A stretch of 64,000 nt of DNA from Polyodon spathula (Eukaryota > Chordata > Actinopteri > Acipenseriformes > Polyodontidae), in the NCBI RefSeq assembly GCF_017654505.1, contig NC_054534.1:21495252-21559251 (forward strand), in the 5' to 3' direction. Positions 13,532 through 24,672 of the stretch are shown in pieces. The notes under the pieces are model-generated. The model ran no database searches and was not told where the DNA came from. It was given only the letters and a program-made list of their open reading frames with translations. The first letter of the stretch is position 1. Every line of letters begins with the position of its first letter. A program made the translations under genes and the position numbers.

Positions 13532-13828
13532 TGTGGAGGATTGGCCTAGGGACAATCTGGTGTGATTGCAAAGTAATCAGAGTCCCAGGTCTGGTGTTTT
13601 ATTTGAAACCATAGGCAGTGTAGGCACACACAGTTGGGTTCTGAAAACAGTCCAAACTGTGTCCATGCTCTTTTGGCAGGGGCCGAGTTTTTTCAAGACA
13701 ATTAAACACAAAAACAAAAGTTTCTGGAGAGAGGCTTAAGAACAAAGGTACAGTATATACAGAGACACAGAGAGGTTTTACCTCAAAACACACAGTTTGC
13801 CTCTTTTCTTTTACCCGAAAACCTAACA
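13532..13828 (-). mobile_element. Possible short LTR-like unit
   Basis: Read on the minus strand the unit begins TGTTAGGTTTTC and ends CCTCCACA, so it has TG...CA ends about 297 bp apart. No target-site duplication is visible, and promoter or polyadenylation signals are unconvincing. Could equally be unique DNA with chance ends. Confidence 0.25.
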
Positions 13829-14121
13829 CCTAATCCTAACTTAATATATTTAATATTATGTTACACGTTATAAATATTAGTGTTTGGGCTTTGTGTCCAA
13901 AACCAGGGGTTGCTTGTTTATATTACAGTAAATATGAGTTTGATGGATTTATAGGCATCAGCTAAAAATATTGCAGCCTGGATTCCCATTTAAGTTATGA
14001 AAGCACAATAAACCTCTCTTAAACCCTGTACCTGAAGCACAGCTCATACCTAATTTAATTCAGTCATAAATGGGATTATTTTGTAGGTTGATCAAATTAA
14101 CACCTAAAAATATGTAAAATG

Positions 14122-14124
<3 letters not shown>

Positions 14125-14176
<52 letters not shown>
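14125..14176. repeat. (TTA)n microsatellite
   Basis: About 17 perfect TTA units. Confidence 0.95.
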
Positions 14177-14177
<1 letters not shown>

Positions 14178-14350
14178 TCAGATTTATCTGTAGTATTAAG
14201 TATTATTCGTAATATTTCAGATCAGGAAGTACTTGTCTTAATATCCGAACAACAGTCTGCTGTGATAATTATATGCTTCAGTGTGTAATTCGGCTGGTCA
14301 AGAGTACTCAGTTTTGTTATGTTAGCCTCCGTGCTGGTCTCAATCTCTCT

Positions 14351-14725
14351 TTAAACAGTGCTGACATAAACCACAATGATTGTGTTAGTGACCAAGCATT
14401 TAAAAATGCCAATAATGTATTTTTCTATCAGCTTCTCCAGGTCAGCAGTAGTAATGTGTGGATAGTGAACTTTGTCTTTGCCTCCTTTTCTGTATCTTTT
14501 CATTATCAACAAAAATACATGATTGAGAAACACTGATCTAGGGCACCTATACCTATTGTTAGATAGATTATTGTGCTTTCCCCATGAATTAAATGTATTG
14601 AAGAAAAATTGGACTGAATAACCTTGCATGTTCAACGTTACCGTTCTCATAGTGTTTATTTTAGCTGATATTAAAACTTTACATCCAAATTCAGAAGAAT
14701 GTAATATCATCATTCTGACACTCAT
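14351..14725 (-). pseudogene. Possible tyrosine-recombinase (Crypton/DUF3504-like) remnant
   Basis: A 124-codon minus-strand frame contains KDKVHYPHITTADLEKL at about residues 82-98 (near 14430-14485). The pattern K-x-H-x-P-x-I-x(3)-D-L-x-K-L is like the segment just before the catalytic part of Crypton-type tyrosine recombinases and the host DUF3504 proteins descended from them. Nothing after it (no R-x-x-R or H-x-x-R motif) is preserved, and residues 1-70 resemble nothing. If real it is a short decayed exon of a DNA transposon. It could also be chance; a profile search would settle this. Confidence 0.3.
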
Positions 14726-15158
14726 TTTGTTTTAATGAATCCATTTCTTATGCTGGCAGAAGGTTAATGTACAATATAGTTCCAAGTCCAATGGATTCAG
14801 TTCCAGTCTCAAATTATTAATGTAGCAATCATACTGTGAGCCTGCCTCAGCTGGTCCTTCATCTCTCTGCTATTGTGAATCTTTCATGCACTTTTCAATG
14901 ACTTTCCTCTTCACTCCCTGCTTGCCAATTAAAATTCTAATCACGAGGTAGCCAGGTAAAAAAACATTCTTGTGTGCTGGAGAAGGTAATCTCAAGGTGT
15001 TATCTGCTCAAGGGAAACAAGATGGAATTACACAAAGAATGTACTGTAATATTAGGGTTAGCTACACTTTCTTTTTTAGCATCCCTCAATCATGAAATCC
15101 TGTGAGGAAAGCGTTTCTTGGTCACTATGGTGTCCCATTTTGTGAAATTACAAAATGA

Positions 15159-15765
15159 TGCATGATGACAGGATGGACGTGTGTGGTGATGTCAGGCCAG
15201 ATGTGGGAACAACAACAACAGACAGGGTACTGCAGTACAAAATGACACACCATGCACCATTTATTAAAGATAAAAATAAAATATTTAACAAATATACTGC
15301 TCACAGAGCAAAAATAAATAATTAAACAAAACAAATCACGAACACAAACAGTAAGTCAGGCTGGGAGGATCGACTTCACTGTTCCTATATATTATTTTAA
15401 AATCCTTTATTGTTTCTCTCCTCTCGCTCTCCCATACACACCCTCTGTACACACCCACCTCAAGCAGGGAAAACTGCAGGGTTCTTATACTGTGGCTGAG
15501 GGGTTTAACTAGCTATTAATTATTCTATTACCCCTCGGCCACAATCTACACAAGTTTATTAATTACTCCTGGCAGAGGACGAGCTGCCACCTCGCCTCTG
15601 CCAGAACATGTTTAAAATAAAAACAATAACAAAACACACGGCACGTCGCTGTCATATATACAATAAATAATAAATAAACAAACACAAAATAACACAGGGG
15701 CGGAGGGGGAGACCCCATTCTAGAAATAAAGAAACAAAAAATGTACAGGGCTCCTCGCCCTGTCA
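15159..15765 (-). mobile_element. LTR of an LTR retrotransposon, about 607 bp
   Basis: On the minus strand the unit starts TGACAGGGCGAGGAGCCCTG and ends with ...CATCATGCA at 15159. The flanks are AATGA (15154-15158) and AATGC (15766-15770), a near-match for a 5-bp target duplication. A TATA-like box (CAGTATAAGAACCC) lies on the minus strand near 15483-15496, placed like an LTR promoter. A GC-richer U3-like part with 'ggcggagggggagacccc' near 15700-15717 stands out from the AT-rich surroundings. No internal domain is adjacent, so it is solo. Boundaries may be off by a few bases. Confidence 0.6.
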
Positions 15766-16109
15766 AATGCATACACATTTTTTTTTAAACTTAATATTTT
15801 ATTCAAAACTTGATTGCTCAAACTGAAGACTTCTAAGGGAAAGATAAGTTACAGTAAATCTCAGCAAAAACTAAAGAGAAAATACTGAAATATGTTGATT
15901 GCATAAGTATTCAGACCCGTCAACTCAATATTTGGTGGAAGCAAATATAGCCGCAAGTCTTTTTGGGTAAGTCTCTACCAACTTTGCACACCGGCTTGGT
16001 GCAATTTGTGCCCATTCTTCTTGGCAGATTTGCCCCACCTCTCTCAAGTTGCTTGGGGATCACTTATGGACAGCAGTTTTCAAGTCTTTCCACAGATTCT
16101 CAATGGGAT

Positions 16110-17079
16110 TCAAGTCAGGACTTTGACTTGGCACTCAAGGACATTCACTTTCTTATTCTTAAGCCACTCCAGTGTAGCTTTGGTCTTGTGCTTAGGATTA
16201 TTCTCCTGCTGAAAGGTGAAGTTTCTCCCCAGTTTTAAGTCTTTAGCAGACTGAAACAGGTTTTCCTCTAGTATTTGCCTGTACTTTGCTCCATCCATTT
16301 TTTCTTCAATCCTAATAGGGTTTCCAGTCCATGCTGAGGAGAAGCATCCACATAACATGATTCTGACACCACCATGCTTGACTGTAGGGGTGGTGTTAAC
16401 TGGGAGATATGTTCTGTTGGGTCTGCACCAAACATAACGCTTGGCAATAGACATTCGTGAAATGTAATCATTGCCATGTAATATGCAGTTCCCCCTGAAA
16501 ATTCCCATTTCTGAAGGAATAGTGTAAATATATATATTTGTTCTCACTTAAAAATAAATACAGAAAGCATTTGCCACACTACCTGTTACACTGCAGTTAG
16601 AAACCTGGCAGCTGGTTTAGTTTGTTTCCACACTTGCATGGTGCTGCACGATTTCTTTAAAATGTTGAAACAAAAAAGACACCCGCGGCATCAAAGATCG
16701 GCTATATTTCTGTCCAATATATGAACGGGTAATTTCACATATCTGTTGTTATTTTTACCAAAAAGTTCCAATTTGGTCGCGTCTGACCACAACACCTTTT
16801 GCCACATTTTTGCAGGATCACTCAGGTGCTTTGTTGCAAACTCCATGCGGGCTTTGAGATGGCTTATTTTTAGTTATGGCTTCCTTCTTGCCACCCTGCC
16901 ATACAGGCTACTTTTGTGAAGTGTTATAGATATTGTTGACTGATGCATATTTTCTCCCATCTCAGCCATTGAACTCTGTAGCTCTTTTCAAGTTGTCATT
17001 GGCCTCACAGTGGCATCCCTCACCAGTTTCCTCATTGCCTTTATCCCTGACTTGCTTTGAAAGCTCCCTGGTCTTCATG
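16110..17079 (-). pseudogene. Tc1 transposase, broken
   Basis: A transposase of this family cuts and pastes its own element using an N-terminal paired-like DNA-binding domain and a C-terminal DDE/D nuclease. Here the start MKTRELSKQVRDK is readable at 17079-17041, but most of the DNA-binding domain is missing. After that, KMWQKVLWSDATKLELFGKN (near 16755-16815) holds the first catalytic Asp. A 266-bp insertion then interrupts the gene, and the frame resumes with KRYVWC, MDGAKYRQILEENLF and TKATLEW. The usual QQDNDPKH box reads QQENNPKH (near 16200), so the second catalytic Asp is replaced. After NVLE the frame is lost, though the last third can be followed in another frame. The copy cannot be active. 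Confidence 0.88.
16475..16740 (+). mobile_element. Short unknown element, copy 1 (inside Tc1 transposase)
   Basis: Begins CATGTAATATGCAGTTCCCC and ends GGGTAATTTCACAT. It interrupts the Tc1 reading frame between the FGKNN and KRYVWC segments. It is about 85-90% identical by eye to the copy at 17139-17408 and lies in the same orientation. The ends (CATGTAAT... / ...TTACATG in copy 2) form a short inverted repeat, so it resembles a non-autonomous DNA transposon; no open frame of its own. Family not identified. Confidence 0.7.
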
Positions 17080-17138
17080 ATTGAGTCTTTGCTTGAAATT
17101 CACTCCCTGACCAAAGTACCTCACAGAGACAGGTGTTA

Positions 17139-17408
17139 CATGTAATATGCAGTTCCCCCTGAAAATTCCCATTTCTGAAGGAATAGTGTAAATATGCATA
17201 TTTGTTTTCACATGAAAATAAATACAGAAAACATTTGCAGCACTACCTGTTGCACTGCAATTAGGAACCTGACAGCTAGTTTGCTTCCCGATCAAACACA
17301 CATGCATGGAGCTGTACGATTTCTTTAAAATGTCGAAACGGAAAAGACACCAGCTGCATCAAAGATCGGAAATATTTCTGTCCAGTATATGAAGGGGTAA
17401 TTTTACAT
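17139..17408 (+). mobile_element. Short unknown element, copy 2 (flanking Tc1)
   Basis: Begins CATGTAATATGCAGTTCCCC and ends GGGGTAATTTTACAT. It is about 60 bp upstream of the Tc1 start codon. Together with copy 1 it brackets the 398-bp N-terminal half of Tc1 in direct orientation. Shared internal words include 'tgaaaattcccatttctgaa' and 'cacgatttctttaaaatg'-like strings. Confidence 0.7.
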
Positions 17409-17939
17409 GTATTTATGTTTTTATTTTGTTCGACAATTCACTGATGGTGAAAATAGAATGTCTTTAAAAGGTAGACATAAAAAAAATATTCAAAAGAAAA
17501 TTATCAATTTCGAATTTGACCACAGTATTTTTCTACTTTAATAAATATTATTTTTAGACTATAAAATAAGCATTTTTATTTTGTTTCTTTAAAAAAATAC
17601 AGCCATAGGTATAATTAACACGTGAATAAGAAAATGTGCTTATGGGAAAAGACTATATTTCTGTCATGTTCCGACTTGTCAGCAAATTAACTAATAATCT
17701 ATCAATGTCTATAATCATATAAGAATAGTCACAGTGCATTTGAAATGCTAAAATGTGCTTACATGATAGCTTATTAAAATGTGATGGGTTGACAGCTGGT
17801 AAAGCCCCATGGAACTGTATAATTGCTCTCTTGATTCAGATGTAGCAACAGCACTCCCTGACCACGTTTTTGTTTTCTGCTGCTGATTTTTTCCTGTATT
17901 GAGTGTAAATAATTAATGCAATTAATATATACTCTATAC
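17409..17939. other. AT-rich non-coding DNA, nothing recognised
   Basis: No coding similarity or element ends seen. Confidence 0.5.
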
Positions 17940-18010
17940 CATATATCTATCTATCTATCTATCTATCTATATATATATTATATATATATATGTGCATGAC
18001 GTGTGTGCGG

Positions 18011-18041
<31 letters not shown>

Positions 18042-18240
18042 TATATATATAGATAGATAGATAGATAGATAGATATTATACATATAATTATGTACTATAT
18101 ATATATAGACGTACATACACATATACTGTGTCGTGTGGGATATATATATATATCATAGATATATATATAGATATACATATACTGGATCTCCATGTATATA
18201 GACGTATGTCTTATATATACCACATCCGATGGACATACTA
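17940..18240. repeat. Compound (TCTA)n/(TA)n/(TAGA)n tract
   Basis: (ATCT)n at 17946-17970, (TA)n segments, then (ATAG)n at 18048-18075 give an overall self-complementary arrangement, because ATCT and AGAT units face each other across TA tracts. Further TA runs occur at 18098-18108, 18140-18173. Strong potential to form a large hairpin or to misassemble. Confidence 0.85.
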
Positions 18241-18326
18241 TGTGTGGAAATTGGGGGATATATATGACATGTCATGAGCTGGTTGACTAAAAAAACCTTG
18301 TAAGACCTTATAATTAATAATATTTA

Positions 18327-18575
18327 CCAAAAAAAAATATACTACAATCCCACTACAAAATGTTAACAGGGGGGCAAATGAGAAGCTTAGAAACATTTTA
18401 TATGTTGTGGAAAAGGTTGGGGTAAAATAATTAAACACTACAAATGTAACCAACCCCATATCCATAGTTTTTTCTGTTACCAAAAAAAATAAAAATAAAT
18501 ATGAATAAAAAATAAATATACTACAAAAAAAATAAACACTACAAATGTTAACAGGGGGGCAAATGAGAAGCCCCC
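18327..18575 (+). repeat. Imperfect local duplication, offset 185 bp
   Basis: The string TGTTAACAGGGGGGCAAATG followed by AGAAG occurs at 18361-18385 and again at 18546-18570, each preceded by an A-rich 'accaaaaaaaa...atactac' stretch. A related third piece, 'aaacactacaaatgtaac', lies between them near 18433-18450. It looks like a partial tandem duplication of unknown origin. Confidence 0.6.
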
Positions 18576-18599
18576 CGCTACAGTATGTGTTGTATTACA

Positions 18600-19860
18600 G
18601 TCCACGTGTGGTCTCTAAATGGAAGCCTACTTATATAAAACACAGTCCTTTCACTTATGTTTTTTTAACATTGTATCATTTTGTTTTCCTTAATCGTCAC
18701 TGAAGTCAACATTTTACAGGGCCGGATATGTGAGTGCTGACTATATATATTGAGAATGGGTGCCATTGAGCTTGTGCATAATCAGTAAAGACTAAACATT
18801 GTAAGTACTACTGCTTATTAGAGGTAATATTCTTAAAAGCAATAAATTAAGAGACCTCCAACACTTATTGGTGTTTATTGGAGGTATATTACTAACTTAA
18901 CAAACATAACAAGTGTGTTTATTTCAACATACAAACCTTTTTCAATATCGCTTTGTGAAAACAATAGAGATTTACACATTACCATAAACTACCAACAATT
19001 ACTCACATTCATTAAATTTAAAGTGAAATAAATCGAGTTTGTTCAACATGAGTGAATGATTAAATACTGGGAATCCCTTTTTAGAATGGTTGTGTTTATT
19101 AAGCATGCAATCAAAACTACATTTGGAAATCACACAAAAACAGTTACACATTTAACATATCATTAAAAGCATTACAAGAAGAACTGGGGTTAAACAACAA
19201 TTTGCCAATGATATTTTAGTGCATACTGACACTACAGCAAGGAACTGCGCGAGTCTTGAATAGATATTTAAGAGTATTGTTACCTAGTCTGGAAAGCGTG
19301 CGGTTTCCTTGTGTTTCTCCGAGAGCCAGGGCCTCTAATCGTGATGGAGAGCTGAGAACTGAGATCCAGGTACCGTCTTGTAGTTCCTTCTTGAGAGCGC
19401 AATTGTAATTTTGACGGTGGGCTTTATACTTTTCAAACAAAGAGATTGTTTAAATTTCCCACCACATGCTGTGATTTTGTGCCTGAATGGGGCTTGCAAT
19501 CTTGATTGTTTGTCCCCATTCTTTTCTTGTTTGATGGGTAAACGTACATAACCTTTACTAAATCATTCAGATTTTATTCTGAATTCCCGTTATTTTTACC
19601 ATAAGAAATTACATTTCTTTAGACTTCGAAATTGTTGTGTTGCGACTTTGGCTAGCTATCGCGAACAGTTAGATTTTCTTAGGGTTTTTCTATCTGCGTT
19701 ATTCTGTGCTTGTTAGACGATTTATGAATAAAAACGCTTGCATCTTGTACTTCCAGTGATTTTAAATCAAGATGATGTTAAATTGTTTCTAATCTTTTGT
19801 TTTCTTTTAGCTGATTTAAAAATGTGTTGTTTTGTCCTTTTTGCTTTACCCCCCCTCCCT
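18600..19860. other. Non-coding DNA, no gene supported
   Basis: A hairpin with 8-bp perfect outer arms (ACCTCCAA / TTGGAGGT) lies at 18854-18885. The minus-strand 74-codon frame at 19216-19440 is in a less AT-rich patch but has no domain I recognise. Nothing else seen. Confidence 0.45.
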
Positions 19861-19879
19861 CCCCCCACTTTAGTGTGTT

Positions 19880-19880
<1 letters not shown>

Positions 19881-19926
<46 letters not shown>

Positions 19927-19951
19927 CCCCCCCCCCCCCCGCCCCCCCGCC
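19881..19951. repeat. Long poly-C tract with rare G
   Basis: Forty-five consecutive C (19881-19925) are followed by C14, C7 and C runs separated by single G. A further C-rich run precedes it at 19850-19868. The complementary strand is a long G run able to form G-quadruplexes. The length may be an assembly artefact. Confidence 0.9.
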
Positions 19952-19959
19952 AGATGGGG

Positions 19960-21835
19960 TAATTAAATCTCAAAGGTTCTGACTGGTTTGATTAGCCTTT
20001 TATTTCATGAATGTCTGGCATATTCAAAGTGTTAGATAGATTGTTGTCACCAGGCAAAGCTAGCCATATTAGATTAGATTTAATCAGATTTAGTTTTCTG
20101 TAAAAGAAAAAATATAATATCCACGATATTTGCAATATATTTGTGATGAGAAAGACTACAACTGACAAGGCGAGGCAATCCTATGCATAAACTGAGGCTG
20201 AAATTGTATGTCTCTATCGAGATTTCTCTGAGGCCAGAAAAATATACTGCAATCCAACCACTACATCAAATTGATGCATTTCTACAGTAAGACTTCAGAC
20301 TATAGTTCCAGACCCTGAATTGCTGAAAACTAACCACAATCATCTCAACAGATATTTACAATTGGGCACAAAAATGGTAACTGAATCTTAAAAAACAGCA
20401 CTACCAAAGGTATGTGTTTGTTATGAATGTGACGAAGGAATTTTAAACACACTGGAACTACCATAGTGTCTTTTTAGTGCTCAGAGCTTGACCTGATCTG
20501 CATTACACTGACAAACATGTCGAGACTAACAAGGGGCAGTTCAAGGCAACCCCATAACGCACAGGTAGTCAATATGAAATTGTCAAAGTGATAGGCATTA
20601 CTGCGTTATACATATTAGTAAGGTCATTATTTATTCATTTTTACATATGTTTAAGCTATATAGCATTAGAAAAAAAAAAAAACAGTCAGCATAGAATTAT
20701 TCCATACCCCATTCTCACTGGCTTAAACTAAACCACTTTCAGAGATACAGCTAACAATATTATACATTTGAGGTAGGGCTGGCAGCAAAGATAGATCAAT
20801 ATCATATTATATATAAACCATTGCATACTTCCTAAGAGTCTTTGCCCAGTGGTACTTTCCATTGTAATTCCCATACATCTTGTAACCTGAACAAACACAC
20901 ATTTAGGTTTTAATGTAAAAGGGGATAGCTCAGCTGGACAGTCATAACCATTAACTTTGAGACAGGTTAACATAGTTGACCACTGTAAACAAACACCTTG
21001 TTAATGAAGCACATTGCAAAGCTAAATTGTTCAGGAAGTTAAAAATGTAATATCATCACAGTTGTGTGTTAGCTCATGCAAGTTAGCAAATATTTATTAT
21101 ATTCCTTGGTTGTATAAAGGGACATTTGCAGTACACATATAAGATGTGGTTTAGCTCATTGCTTATATCTGTTTAGCTTTAAATACCCTTCATATTAATT
21201 ACCATGGGAACACAGCTGCAGAAATATGTGTGAATGTGTACAAAATGTGAAAAAAGAGCAGGAATATGTGTGGGAGAGGCAAGTTGCAACAGCTGCAGGT
21301 TTGGGGTCTCATGTAGAATGAGAAGGACAGTTATAATGCTGTTGTATGTTTTTTTTTTTTTCTTTACAGTTTCAGATTGGGCTGTCATATCTTATTCCCT
21401 CTCTCCACAGCAACCCAAATGGGCTGACACTAGGAAAATGTCTGCCAAAGAACTTTAGCGGGAGGCAGTTTTTAATTAACTGGGGCCAAGGGAGGTGATT
21501 GCTCAAGGGGCTCTGAGGAAATAAACATGGAAACAGTTAGAGAGGTTTTTGGCTTCTAAAGCATCTTTTAGTTTCATAAGCTGTTTTCTTTATGACTTTT
21601 TGTAAATAGGTTGGCTATTTGTCTTTTCTCACAAAAAAGTTAAATCACTCCTTATATTATTTAAAAATAGGTGGATATTAATCATAAGCGATGTCAACCA
21701 ATTAAGTTGTTATTCGAAACAGAGAACTATTAACTTACTATACTAGGTTATGTTAAGTCTTATAACATTAACAATTAGTTTTTCCTTTAAAAAAAAGATG
21801 TTGCACTGCACGTAAATGCTTAAGTGTTTTTTGTC
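19960..21835. other. AT-rich non-coding DNA, nothing recognised
   Basis: Only short A and T runs (20670-20682, 21349-21361). No coding or element similarity seen. Confidence 0.5.
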
Positions 21836-21845
21836 CCAATATATA

Positions 21846-22330
21846 TTAACCCTTTGCAGTCCAATGTCTGACCAGGTTCGACATTACAGTTTTCCCATTC
21901 CAGTCCGACATCATCAAACAGACATAAAGCACAGGTCTCAAGAAAACCTTTCAATGGCCGAGTGAGACCGATAGGGGCTGAATGAAGCCGAAAAAAACGG
22001 TGTATCTGACCCATGCATCACATAGATAACACGGACATAAACAAAGGAGATATCTGTTTCTGCGTCCAGCACTCAAAGAATATCACAGACATTTGCAGAA
22101 CTTTTTGAGATGTTATAGTAATAAAATAATGACTTAGATCACATTATTGAGGAGTTTGGTGATAAAACAAGTGATCAGGAGAGGATTTATCAGTATGCAC
22201 GTCTATAAAGAGGTATGTGAAATGTGCATGTGTATGTGAAATACAGCGAACAAGGGGTTGGGCTTGGCTGGAGATGCAGTACTGAGTGAGATTTTGCGAT
22301 TCAGTCCCTTTTAAACCTGTTTACTCTGAT

Positions 22331-22333
<3 letters not shown>
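21846..22333 (+). mobile_element. piggyBac-like element, left end and body
   Basis: The left end TTAACCCTTTGCAGTCCAAT (21846-21865) carries the TTAA target and CCC start of piggyBac-type elements. About 275 bp of the body (22046-22333) recur in reverse orientation at 36116-36368, including 'gagatgttatagtaataaaa' and 'aaaacaagtgatcaggagag'. A long (TA)n tract begins where the similarity stops. No transposase domain is seen, so it is a non-autonomous or truncated copy. Confidence 0.6.

Positions 22334-22422
<89 letters not shown>
22334..22422. repeat. (TA)n microsatellite with T run
   Basis: About 36 TA units followed by 17 T. Confidence 0.95.
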
Positions 22423-22423
<1 letters not shown>

Positions 22424-22761
22424 TATACTTGTCATTCAAAACACCTACTTTTGAAATTATCGGATTAAGGTTTTGCTAGGCTTTTGCTAGGTATAAGGCG
22501 ACTGTTACTAGTTTGACTTGAAAATGGGGTGCAAGATGAAAACACTTAATGTGTATTGTGCACAATCCCCTGACCGACGTCTCCACAGCAGGACAAAGCG
22601 GGCCTGTCTGCCTTACCTTCCAGTGACTCCAGCTATGCTGAAGAATAAATGCAAGTTAGTTCTGTTAAACTAATGTTTTGTTTTGTGCATATTATTTTTA
22701 CTTGTAAATTTATGCTATAAAAGCCTGTGTAATACTTTGACAGACATCGAACGATTCTTGG

Positions 22762-23499
22762 TGTTAGATCTCCTTCCCAACCTGTGAGGGCACTGTGTAA
22801 AAGGAATGGAGTACCCTCAACTAAATGGCATGACAATTTATTCCTTTGGGTAGGTGAAAGTCGGTCATTTAGGAGGGGCTGAGCTACGGCACCCAAGTTC
22901 AATGACTTGGACTGGAGACGGCGTGGCATCTGAGGATTGGAGGAGTGAATGCGCTCATTAACCTAGGGGTCTTGAGCGAGGGTATAGATAGGGGGTGTAG
23001 TGAAAGTGATTTTTTCCTTTGTATATATTGTTAGCAACAACATAGAAGGAGTCCTCATTATGTATGAAAGAAACCGTGAGTGTTTGTTAGTTTTGTCTTG
23101 TAACACTGTTTATTTGTATTGTCTGTTTCAAGATCACTAACACCATCCAGAGCTTCAGCCGCAGGCCAGCATCAAACCCGGATATCACCACTCAATTTTC
23201 ACTGAGGAACTGTATTTGCAACACAAGCACTTAATTCTTGCTCTGTAGGAACCGTGCCTGTGTTTTGTGTGGGTGAGAAAAGACTGGACTTTTGGTTTCA
23301 GGTCAAACCCGTTGGATTTACAAACAGAAGTGATACACGCCGCTGTACCACTTCCATCATTATTATTGTTTGCAGGTTTTGCCATAAGGCTCTGGACATT
23401 ATAATCATTAATAAACACCCTTGCACCTGTGAATCATTGACTGTTTAATTAATCCGCTCTGCACTGCAATCACCTGCACGTACTCACCACTTTGCCACA
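22762..23499 (+). mobile_element. Solo LTR of a gypsy element, about 738 bp
   Basis: The unit starts TGTTAGATCTCC and ends ACTTTGCCACA. Its first 300 bp align by eye with the LTR attached to the gypsy polymerase at 26025-26397 (opposite strand): shared words include 'gtaggtg(a/g)aagtcgg', 'gcatctg.ggattggag' and 'gt(c/t)tgttagtgttt/gtgtttgttag'. A TATA-like 'ggtatagata' near 22980 and AATAAA at about 23410 fit promoter and polyadenylation signals. No target duplication is visible, so age or boundary error is possible. Confidence 0.65.
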
Positions 23500-24670
23500 A
23501 ATACACTTTTATATGCTGCGTTTTCTACGGTTTATTTGAGAAGTTTTTTTAATGTGTGTAGGATCTTTATCTTTACAAGGTATAGCTTTGCTGTGACCAA
23601 ACAACATTTCAGTCAGAATGTTGGTAACTATGGTTTTGTTGCATGTTGAATATGATAAAAAGTCTGTTTTTTGGGGGTGTTTTTAAAGCACGAAGGTCGA
23701 TTCTTTCTAAAATAAACATCGATATTAATCATCGATTTGGCAAAAAAAAAATTTAATTGAATAGTAGCAAGTCTACTTATAAGTAAGGATTGCTTCCCAG
23801 CTTAGGAGGCCCATCGGTTCAGTCTCACCTGCGCAAGCCAGGGGGAGTCCTGTCCTCTTTCTAAAGTCACAAGCACATAATTCTTATTTCAATTCCTGGT
23901 TTTCACTCCACACAGCCCTGCTCCTGTTCCATGGCTTACTTTAGTGGTTGTTTGAGATTCTAGATTTGTTTTACAGAGGCACACTGATGCTAACAAAGCA
24001 ATTGATTTTGTATATCAAATACAATGTTATGGTCTGTTTTCCACCATGAAATCTAACGATACACTGTCTGCCCTTTTCAACTCCACTGCAGACCTGCTAT
24101 ATTCACCTTCTAAGATCACATACTTTCATTACAAGTGCAAGTGGATTGATTTTTGTCTCCCACCTCAAGACTGAAGGTTCTTCTGAACACCAATAAATTA
24201 CATTGCAGGGATAAAGGAAGATGTGAAGATCGTGGTTTCTCCTTGTTCTTCACAGAAATCCTTATCTAATAGATCATTTTTTCTTGTGCTCCCCAAATGA
24301 ACAATAGGCTATTAACAGCTACCTTTTAGTTTCTACCATAAATTGTAGTATATGTTTGAGTGATGACGGTCAAGGTTTATCTCTGTATTAAAAATAAATG
24401 TGAAAGAATGGATAGACAAGATAAGTCATGCATCTTAAAAGTTGCACTATCATGAATCTTATCTGGATTATTTCTAATCTTTTTTTGTAAACAAGTCCCA
24501 TTAAAATGCACTTAGTGATAGTGCATTTTATTAAAAGCACCACTTAAATTAGGATGAGCTGGAATGTAGTCTGTCAAGAACTGTATAGTACAGCAGAGCT
24601 CATTATCTTCCCTGTGTTATCGACTCACTGTATGAATATTTTTCCCCACTGTGCATGATATTTTTGCTTG
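23500..24670. other. Non-coding DNA, no gene
   Basis: Holds a perfect 10-bp hairpin (TAAAATGCAC, 9-nt loop, GTGCATTTTA) at 24502-24530. Otherwise nothing recognised. Confidence 0.5.
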
Positions 24671-24672
24671 TA

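Larger units (their letters stand above)
15771..17138 (-). mobile_element. Degenerate Tc1/mariner transposon
   Basis: The minus strand encodes pieces of a fish Tc1 transposase from about 17079 down to 15930, followed by the 3' untranslated part with 'gaatacttatgcaatcaacat' (complement at 15892-15914). It abuts the LTR at 15159-15765 on the left. A 266-bp insertion splits the reading frame at 16475-16740 and a second copy sits just beyond the 5' end at 17139-17408. Terminal inverted repeats were not found, so the outer ends are approximate. Confidence 0.85.

Noticed and set aside
19216..19440. 74-codon frame in a less AT-rich patch, considered as a retroelement gag piece
   Set aside because: No zinc knuckle, protease motif or neighbouring element sequence.
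19738..19962. Open frame with a long polyproline tail
   Set aside because: The proline run is only the C homopolymer translated; no domain and no gene context.
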